Source of the DNA: an uncultured Eubacteriales bacterium
GTDB lineage: Bacteria; Bacillota; Clostridia; Oscillospirales; CAG-272
Length of the DNA: 40,142 bases
Assembly (NCBI GenBank): GCA_900546695.1
Contig: URDX01000016.1
Span: forward strand, 1-40,142
Reading direction: 5' to 3'
Below the pieces are notes generated by a model, which was not told the origin of the DNA, did no database searches, and was given only the letters and a program-made list of their open reading frames with translations. Every line of letters begins with the position of its first letter. Position 1 is the first letter of the stretch. The position numbers and the translations under genes are program-made. Shown here in pieces: positions 34,561 to 40,142 of this stretch.

Positions 34561-34589
34561 ATTCTAACACATACGGCGCGCTTTGTCAA
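34561..34589 (-). promoter_or_regulatory. Sigma-A promoter of infC-rpmI-rplT
   Basis: On the minus strand TTGACA (complement of 34584-34589), 17 bp, then TAGAAT (complement of 34561-34566). Near-consensus; start of transcription expected near 34553. Confidence 0.85.
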
Positions 34590-34686
34590 TAGCTGCAGAA
34601 AATAATTTTCAAAAATTTCCGCCGCAGCCACCCCGCGCAATCATGTGCGCCCTGCACGGCCTCTCGCTCGCGAAATCGCAGCAACG

Positions 34687-34794
34687 GTGCAGGACAATAG
34701 CGGCAGCACGCGGCGGCGGACGGCGCATGACAACAGCGGCGACGCACGGCAGCAGACGGTGCAGAGCAACAACGGCAGCACGCGGCGGCGGACG
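34687..34794. repeat. Three 36-bp tandem repeats in the divergent promoter region
   Basis: Units 34687-34722, 34723-34758 and 34759-34794 are each 36 bp and end in the same GCGGAC/GCAGACG-type word; units 1 and 3 are the closest. The unit length is a multiple of three and read on the plus strand gives a 12-residue repeat (QDNSGSTRRRT-like), but that frame has only a GTG start without a ribosome site. The whole gap 34377-35006 holds no convincing gene besides the infC leader, two promoters and these repeats. Confidence 0.88.
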
Positions 34795-34855
34795 GTGCGG
34801 GGAGACGGAGACGGCGCACAGACACAGACGGGCACGGGCGAGCTGCAAATTGCTA

Positions 34856-34884
34856 TTGAAAAGCGACCGAATATGTGCTATAAT
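34856..34884 (+). promoter_or_regulatory. Sigma-A promoter of the 35007 gene
   Basis: TTGAAA (34856-34861), 17 bp, TATAAT (34879-34884). Transcription should start near 34891, leaving a leader of about 115 nt. Confidence 0.85.
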
Positions 34885-35006
34885 ACTTGATATAATGAGA
34901 TGATTGTGTCCGCACGGCGGTCGGCTGCACGCGCCGCGGCGGTACGGACAAAGCGCACGGGCATCGGCGGCGAGCCGCAGTACACCTACGGAGGGAGGGA
35001 GTAAAA

Positions 35007-36734
35007 CTGAACAGAACTCAGGTATTCAGCCTCAGAAAAACTCCCAAGGGATACGAGGGCAGAACTACGCTGTACGACGGCACGAGACTTATCAGGCTGC
35101 CGGATACGTCCTCTCCGCAGCCGGGCGGAGCCGACCGCGAAGGATACGGCAGAGCACAGCCCGAGCCGAAGTCGGCGGGACGGCGCTCACGCGACGGACA
35201 GTCCGCACGCGGCAGTCAGCACATGCAAAGCGGTCCGCGCACGCAGAGCGAGCAACGCAAGCAGAACGACCCGCGCACACAGAATGAGCAGCGCGCGCAG
35301 AGCGGGCGGCGGACGGCTTCGGACGGGACGCGCGGCGGTCGGCAGAAAGCGCCGAACGGGCAGCGACCGAACGAACGGCAGCAAAACAAGCGGCAGCAAA
35401 ATGAGCGGCAGCAGAATGAACAGAGGCGGCAGAACGGGCAGCAGCTAAGCGACCGTCGGCAGACACGCGGTGAAGCCGAGCCGCGCAGGGTGCTCAGCGG
35501 CAGTATGACCGAGACGGGAAGGCTGTCCGAGGGCGCGCCGACAAACTCCGCGCCTATCGACAGGGTTTATTCCACCGACGTGCGAAGTTATCCCACATAC
35601 GGTCAAGGCTACTCCGCAAACAATCAAGGTCACTCTGCGGGCGGGCACAGTCGTACCTACGGCAATCAAGGCTATCACACAAGCAATCAAGGTCATCCCG
35701 CAGACGGTCGGAGTCATCCCGCAGACGGACGAGGCTATCCCGCAAACGGACGGAGCTATCCCACCGACGGACGAGGCTATTCCTCACCGCAGGGCGGCGC
35801 GCAGCGCGACCGCCGCAGAAGAAGCAGACCGCCGATGAGCGAAGAGGATAAACGGCTGCTCGCAGCCGCAAAGCAGGCGCAGGAGCAGGCGGAGCGCGAG
35901 ATGGCGCGTCAGCGCGCCGAGCGCCGCGCAGAACGGAAGCGTCAGCGCACGGTCGACCGCAGACGCAGACGGCGCGCGGCGATAAAATTCATCGCGTCGG
36001 AGCTGCTGCGCGGGATACTGCGCGGAATACCGTGGCTGTTTGCCCTTATCGGAATGACCGTTCTGCTCGCAGCGGTCGCAGGCGCAATAATTTCGCTCGA
36101 CCTTCGACTCGGCTCATCGACACACCCCGATAAGGTCGAATATCTGCTGACCGACGCCGACAAAAGAGAGGTATCCAAGCGCACAACGGAATACAATGCC
36201 GTCTTTATCTCAGGCTCGCCGTACCTGAAAATGTCAGACCTTGCATCCGACTTTGACCTGACGGTCGCGGGCGACGGCAAGCGCTACAAGCTGATAACGC
36301 AGAGCGGCGACATCATAAAGCTGACCGTAAACTCAGGCGCCGTGACGCTCGGCTCATACGAAGCACGGCTCTCCTCCCAGATAATTGCACGCGGCGACGA
36401 GGTTTACATCCCCGTCGAGCTGCTCGGAGATTATCTCACGGGAGTGAGCACGGAATACGGAATAGACGAGAAAAAGGGCATCGGCAGACTCACGGTCACC
36501 CGCGAAATAGCGGATTTCACCGTCTCCGTCTCCGACGGAAAGCAGCCGATATATGCCGATCTCGGATTCAGCTATCGCGAATCTCCCGACGCCGCAAGCA
36601 TCGCCGAGGATTCGCTGCCCGAAGCCATCGCTGCGGCGACTGACCCCAATCCCCCGCCTCCTGAGAACGGCGACGGCACGACGGGCACCGCAGGGGCGAC
36701 AGGTACTGCGGGCACAACAAGTACCGCAGGTTGA
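35007..36734 (+). CDS. Membrane protein with repeat-rich cytoplasmic tail and copper-amine-oxidase-N-like stalk domain (CTG start)
   Basis: The frame is open from 34899 and contains no ATG, GTG or TTG before 35223. A CTG at 35007 lies 5 nt after GGAGGGAGGGAG, giving 575 residues beginning MNRTQVFSLRKTPKGYEG; an ATG at 35223 has no ribosome site. The first 340 residues are Arg/Gln/Asn-rich, with a 5-residue repeat RQQN(K/E) (35376-35420) and 7-residue GR(S/G)(H/Y)P(A/T)(D/N) repeats (about 35704-35780), then a charged coiled-coil (277-317). One transmembrane segment spans about 343-364. Residues about 400-517 resemble the Cu-amine-oxidase N-terminal stalk (EVYIPVELLGDYLTGVSTEY, RLTVTREI). Its role is unknown; it shares its layout with the LCP protein and precedes a peptidoglycan carboxypeptidase. 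Confidence 0.8.
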   Translation: MNRTQVFSLRKTPKGYEGRTTLYDGTRLIRLPDTSSPQPGGADREGYGRAQPEPKSAGRRSRDGQSARGSQHMQSGPRTQSEQRKQNDPRTQNEQRAQSGRRTASDGTRGGRQKAPNGQRPNERQQNKRQQNERQQNEQRRQNGQQLSDRRQTRGEAEPRRVLSGSMTETGRLSEGAPTNSAPIDRVYSTDVRSYPTYGQGYSANNQGHSAGGHSRTYGNQGYHTSNQGHPADGRSHPADGRGYPANGRSYPTDGRGYSSPQGGAQRDRRRRSRPPMSEEDKRLLAAAKQAQEQAEREMARQRAERRAERKRQRTVDRRRRRRAAIKFIASELLRGILRGIPWLFALIGMTVLLAAVAGAIISLDLRLGSSTHPDKVEYLLTDADKREVSKRTTEYNAVFISGSPYLKMSDLASDFDLTVAGDGKRYKLITQSGDIIKLTVNSGAVTLGSYEARLSSQIIARGDEVYIPVELLGDYLTGVSTEYGIDEKKGIGRLTVTREIADFTVSVSDGKQPIYADLGFSYRESPDAASIAEDSLPEAIAAATDPNPPPPENGDGTTGTAGATGTAGTTSTAG

Positions 36735-36836
36735 CGACCGACTGCCGATGACGGCAAGCGGCAATTTATGACATATACTGCAACGGACTATGGCAAGTCA
36801 ACCGAGTTCACCGACATAAACGAAAGGAAAAGCCCT

Positions 36837-37898
36837 ATGCGGCGTTCCCCGTGCGGGGCGCGGCACAGACGGGCGGGAATAACCGATATGAGTGAAATGA
36901 GACCGACACAGAGCGGCGGAAGAGCGCCGACAGGGGGCGGACAGAACGGGCAGAGCGCCGGTTCGAGACAGCGTATCGAGCGCGCGAGACTGCGCGAGCG
37001 CAGACGCAGACGCAGAAGGAACATCACCCTGCTCGTCTGTCTGCTGCTGATACTCGTCGTTGCGGCGTGCGCCGTCGTTGCGATATGGTTTATCAGCGAC
37101 CCGACGGGCGAGGATAAGCTTTCCGAAACGACCGCTGTAACCACTACGGCGCAGGACACCGTCCTGAGCACCGAAGCGACGACACCCGAAACCGTAGAGG
37201 CTGCGGGACCCGAGGCATACGGGATAACCTTTATCTCCGACCTTGCCGATTACGAGCAGTATATGGACCCCGCAGAGCGTGACGATTATCTCATCCTCGT
37301 CAACAAGACCTCTACGATAAACGCCTCCGACGAACCCACCGACCTCATCGACGTGACCGACACCCGTCAGGACGGCAGAGCGACGCAGCAGATGCGCCTT
37401 TATGCTGCAAAGGCGCTCGAGGCACTTTTCATCGAGATGCGCGCATACGGATATACCGATGTTTCGGTAACGAGCGCATTCCGCAGCTATAACTATCAGG
37501 AGCAGCTGTTCACGGGCTACGTGTCAAAGGAGCTTAAGAGCCATTCGGGCTGGACGCAGGAACAGGCGGAAGCGGAGGTCGAGACCTATTCCGCACGCCC
37601 CGGCACGAGCGAGCATCAGACGGGACTCTGCTGCGACATGCACAACCTCCCGGGCGCGGACGTTTCGTTTGCAAATAAAGAGGCGTACAAGTGGTTGGGC
37701 GAGAACGCATGGAAGTTCGGATTCATCCTGCGCTTTCCCGAGGATAAGACCGAGATAACGGGCTACAGCTTCGAGCCGTGGCACTACCGCTACGTCGGCA
37801 GATATCACGCACAGAAGATACACGACGGCGGGCTCTGCCTCGAGGAATATCTGCAGAGCTATCTCAGCACCGCAGCATCCGCACAGAAATCTAATTAA
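36837..37898 (+). CDS. VanY-family D-alanyl-D-alanine carboxypeptidase
   Basis: A 353-residue peptidoglycan peptidase anchored by one transmembrane segment (about 63-86) after a basic Arg-rich tail. The catalytic domain (about 180-340) has the SxHxxGxxxD motif TSEHQTGLCCDMH with zinc ligands H260 and D267, and FEPWHYRYVG with catalytic E313 and ligand H316. It removes or trims terminal D-Ala of wall peptides outside the membrane. Start 36837 is preceded by AAAGGAAAAGCCCT; an alternative ATG at 36888 (MSEMRPTQ) is possible, and a CCCC/GGGG palindrome (36847-36858) lies between them. The gene follows the stalk-domain gene by 102 bp. Confidence 0.92.
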   Translation: MRRSPCGARHRRAGITDMSEMRPTQSGGRAPTGGGQNGQSAGSRQRIERARLRERRRRRRRNITLLVCLLLILVVAACAVVAIWFISDPTGEDKLSETTAVTTTAQDTVLSTEATTPETVEAAGPEAYGITFISDLADYEQYMDPAERDDYLILVNKTSTINASDEPTDLIDVTDTRQDGRATQQMRLYAAKALEALFIEMRAYGYTDVSVTSAFRSYNYQEQLFTGYVSKELKSHSGWTQEQAEAEVETYSARPGTSEHQTGLCCDMHNLPGADVSFANKEAYKWLGENAWKFGFILRFPEDKTEITGYSFEPWHYRYVGRYHAQKIHDGGLCLEEYLQSYLSTAASAQKSN

Positions 37899-37911
37899 TC
37901 ATCGCATCACG

Positions 37912-37961
37912 GAGAGGCGGAAAAGAAACGGACGGCATCGCTCGGGTCTTTTTCGCCCCTC
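37912..37961. other. Imperfect 15-bp stem-loop between the VanY and glycosidase genes
   Basis: Arms 37912-37926 and 37947-37961 pair at 13 of 15 positions plus one G-T, around a 20-nt loop. The 3' arm contains TCTTTTTC. It may be a weak terminator for the VanY gene. Confidence 0.45.
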
Positions 37962-37992
37962 TGAATATAAAGCTATACATGAGGAACTGAAA

Positions 37993-39927
37993 ATGTCAAA
38001 ATTCGTACCCTACCCCCTGTTTCACGATGATATGCCCATCGACATCTCGTTTGTATTCGAGAACGAACGTCCCGCCGGCAAGCACGGCTTCATGCGTGCA
38101 GCGGGCGATCATTTTGAGTTTGAGGACGGCACCGAGGCTCGCTTCTGGGGAGTCAATTTCAACGGCGGAGCATGCTTCCCCTCGCATGAATACGCAGAGA
38201 CCGTCGCCGACCGTCTCGCTAAGGCAGGCTGCAACATCGTCCGTTTCCATCAGCTCGATGCTGAATGGGACAGCCCGAACATCTTCTCATTTTCACGCGG
38301 AAAGCGGCTCGGCAGCACACGCGAGCTCGACCCGTGCAGCATGGAACGGCTCGACTACCTCATATACTGTCTGAAGGAGCGCGGGATATATTCGTATCTC
38401 GACATGCTCACCTACCGACGCTATAAGACCGCGGACGGTGTTGCGGCTGCCGCAGACATGATTGACTCGACAAAATATCCCTTCAACTGCTTCGATGAGC
38501 GTATGAAGGAGCTGCAAAAGGAGTTCATGAGTCAGCTCTGGAACCATATGAACCCGTACACGGGGCTCTGCTACAAGGATGATCCCGTGTTCGTCATGAC
38601 CGAGATAATCAACGAGAACGACCTTTTCAGTAAGCCGAATTTCACCGTCGAGCCCTACACCTCCGATTTTCGCCGTCTCTTCCGCGCATGGCTCGACCGC
38701 CGCGGCATCGAGTTCGACGCGGAGGGCTGCGACCTTACGGCAAAGGACGGTGTTCTCGCGGAGTTCAAGACCGAGCTCGAGCGCGAATATTTCGCCGAGA
38801 TGCGCGACTACATGATCTCCATCGGAGTAAAGATACCGATAACGGGCACAAACTGGTTCTTCAACGATTCCCTTACCCGCGCGCACGTCGACATGGACTT
38901 TATGGACACACACACCTACTTCTACGACTGGCGGTGGAACGACCATTGCACCATGCTGAATTCGCTCACCGATCAGGAGGATTGCTTCTATCCGAACATC
39001 ATAAACGAGCGCATTCAGGATAAGCCCTTCTTTGTCTCCGAGTGGGATATGCCGTGGCCCAACCCCTGCCGCGCGGAGAGTCCGCTGCTCTATGCCGCCG
39101 TCGGCTCGTTTCAGCGCTGGTCGGGCTACGCGATACATACCTATGCATATACGACACGGCTCGACCGTCTCGATATACTCGGCAAGGAGATCCTCCCGCC
39201 GACCATCGACGGAGTAGGCTACCGCGAGGGCGTTTTCTCGGTATGGAACGACCCCGCAAAGTTCGGACTGTTCTTGCACAGCGCGCTCATCACCCGCCGC
39301 GCCGACATAGCGCCCTGCGTCGAGAGTGTTACCGTTCATGCGGGAACGGGCTCTGCAGAGGCTTACCGCTGCGCCGCGGAATACAAGCGGGTAGGCATAA
39401 GCTTTGAGAACGGTGCACCCGCCGATAAGCCGCTCACCGACCTCTCGGGCGGAGAGATACGCTCGTCGGACGGTCAGCTCTACCGCAGCTGGGCAAAGCA
39501 CTACGGATATATCAACTCTCCGCGCACAAAGGCGGTCTACGGCAGACTTGCGGGCGCAGGCGAGATAAAGCTCGACGGAATGACCGTCAGCGCGACGAGC
39601 AAAGAGGGCGTTATCGCTATATCCTCGCTCAGCGACGCGCCTATAGCGGAATCGGATAATCTGCTGATAACCGCGCTCTGCGACGCCGTCAACAGCGATA
39701 TGCAGTGGGATGAGGACCATATGCTCTCATACGGTCATGCGCCCGTGCTCGTTAAGGTCATGGAGGCAAAGGTCAGTATACATACGGCGGCACGCATGCG
39801 TGTGCGCTCGATAGGGCCTGAGGCGCAGATGACGGGCGAGATTGAGACGAGCTATGAGGATGGGGTTTTGACGTTTACGCTCGGAACTCAGCACCCCGGG
39901 ATGTATTACCTCGCCACCATCGACTAA
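37993..39927 (+). CDS. Intracellular GH5-like glycoside hydrolase
   Basis: A 644-residue protein without signal peptide. The N-terminal 380 residues look like a (beta/alpha)8 barrel of the GH5/GH-A type: FWGVNFNGGACFPS, AGCNIVRFHQLD, a likely acid/base Glu after Asn in MTEIINEND (E208), and a likely nucleophile Glu in FFVSEWDMPWPN (E350). The remaining 260 residues are beta-rich and may form an accessory domain (e.g. GEIKLDGMTVSATSKEGVIAISSL). The substrate is unknown; beta-linked oligosaccharides are likely from the clan. GAGGA precedes the ATG at 7 nt. Lack of a signal and of a dockerin contrasts with the secreted dockerin protein in the left part. No transporter or regulator adjoins it. 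Confidence 0.85.
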   Translation: MSKFVPYPLFHDDMPIDISFVFENERPAGKHGFMRAAGDHFEFEDGTEARFWGVNFNGGACFPSHEYAETVADRLAKAGCNIVRFHQLDAEWDSPNIFSFSRGKRLGSTRELDPCSMERLDYLIYCLKERGIYSYLDMLTYRRYKTADGVAAAADMIDSTKYPFNCFDERMKELQKEFMSQLWNHMNPYTGLCYKDDPVFVMTEIINENDLFSKPNFTVEPYTSDFRRLFRAWLDRRGIEFDAEGCDLTAKDGVLAEFKTELEREYFAEMRDYMISIGVKIPITGTNWFFNDSLTRAHVDMDFMDTHTYFYDWRWNDHCTMLNSLTDQEDCFYPNIINERIQDKPFFVSEWDMPWPNPCRAESPLLYAAVGSFQRWSGYAIHTYAYTTRLDRLDILGKEILPPTIDGVGYREGVFSVWNDPAKFGLFLHSALITRRADIAPCVESVTVHAGTGSAEAYRCAAEYKRVGISFENGAPADKPLTDLSGGEIRSSDGQLYRSWAKHYGYINSPRTKAVYGRLAGAGEIKLDGMTVSATSKEGVIAISSLSDAPIAESDNLLITALCDAVNSDMQWDEDHMLSYGHAPVLVKVMEAKVSIHTAARMRVRSIGPEAQMTGEIETSYEDGVLTFTLGTQHPGMYYLATID

Positions 39928-39930
39928 CCC

Positions 39931-40001
39931 CTCGGCGAGGCTAAAAAAGCGCAGACCGAAAAAGCTCTCGGGGAGGCTAAAATCGTCCGGATCGAAAAAG
40001 C
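39931..40001. repeat. Two 35-bp direct repeats after the glycosidase gene
   Basis: 39931-39965 and 39967-40001 share CTCGG(C/G)GAGGCTAAAA at their starts and GAAAAAGC at their ends, with a period of 36 bp and a variable middle. Confidence 0.7.
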
Positions 40002-40103
40002 GAAAACAAGTTAAGCTTATCGGTCTTTAGTGTATTCGCTAAGACAAAAAGGGGTCGGAATCCTGACGGATTCCTGCTTATAATTTTATGTTTTCGCTTT
40101 TTC
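39994..40103. repeat. 14-bp inverted repeat flanking a hairpin
   Basis: GAAAAAGCGAAAAC (39994-40007) and its exact complement (40090-40103) enclose 82 bp containing the hairpin GGAATCC-TGAC-GGATTCC (40057-40074), followed by TGCTTATAATTTTA. The small hairpin may be the terminator of the glycosidase gene. Nothing else is seen in 39928-40142 apart from a 14-bp palindrome around AATT at 40126-40139. Confidence 0.6.
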
Positions 40104-40142
40104 TGCGCCCGATTTCGCCGCACGACGTACAATTGTACGCCT

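Noticed and set aside
34687..34794. CRISPR-like array from 36-bp units
   Set aside because: The 36-bp length is CRISPR-like, but the units abut each other with no spacers and no cas genes are present.
34645..34890. An 81-residue frame with a 12-residue repeat over the 36-bp tandem repeats
   Set aside because: GTG start without a ribosome site, and the frame runs through the -35/-10 promoter of the next gene.
1..40142. tRNA or rRNA genes, insertion sequences, phage genes
   Set aside because: I found no tRNA-like cloverleaf, rRNA segment, transposase or integrase in the gaps or coding regions.

Overview
The window looks like a chromosomal segment of a Clostridia-type Firmicute, most likely Oscillospiraceae/Ruminococcaceae-like from a gut or rumen community. 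This rests on the gene content (infC-rpmI-rplT, plsX-rnc-smc-ftsY, nadD-yqeK-LCP-rsfS-leuS), a secreted protein with a C-terminal type I dockerin, Gram-positive cell-wall genes (LCP, VanY-like carboxypeptidase), strong Shine-Dalgarno sites and sigma-A-type promoters. No taxon can be fixed from the sequence alone.

Left part (1-12.2 kb, all minus strand, visibly AT-richer). From upstream to downstream: a broken XRE-type regulator (11812-12024); a tightly overlapping signalling trio of 7TM membrane pseudokinase, soluble PAS histidine kinase and NarL-type response regulator (11692-8402), closed by a strong terminator; a degenerate single-domain receiver with two CxxC pairs, followed 31 bp later by a large secreted dockerin protein (8140-4645); then a lipoprotein, a small membrane protein and an SPFH/zinc-ribbon protein (4568-1864), and a DUF3592-like membrane protein plus a partial zinc-ribbon membrane protein running off the left edge (1663-1). 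The SPFH group resembles membrane-surveillance modules built around SPFH proteins.

Middle part (12.3-34.4 kb, all minus strand, GC-rich). A housekeeping block reads, in order of transcription: infC-rpmI-rplT (own promoter, leader and terminator), trmH-family methyltransferase and dprA, topA, plsX, rnc, a radical SAM gene, smc, ftsY, rdgB, nadD, yqeK, LCP, rsfS, leuS. Many of these otherwise ordinary proteins carry lineage-specific low-complexity insertions or tails (RdgB Cys/His tail, YqeK Asn-Gly-Asp insert, radical SAM Ser-Asp-Ala insert, DprA linker, LCP N-terminal tail).

Right part (34.4-40.1 kb, plus strand). After a divergent promoter region of about 630 bp holding three 36-bp tandem repeats come a membrane protein with a repeat-rich cytoplasmic tail and a stalk-like extracytoplasmic domain (probable CTG start), a VanY-family D,D-carboxypeptidase, and an intracellular GH5-like glycoside hydrolase, then a repeat-containing 3' region.

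The points most worth a second look are the split kinase/pseudokinase system with its unusual receiver-dockerin operon, the SPFH cluster, the non-canonical starts of infC (ATC) and of the 35007 gene (CTG), a perfect 19-bp hairpin inside a lipoprotein gene, and a set of short GC palindromes that recur just upstream of start codons.
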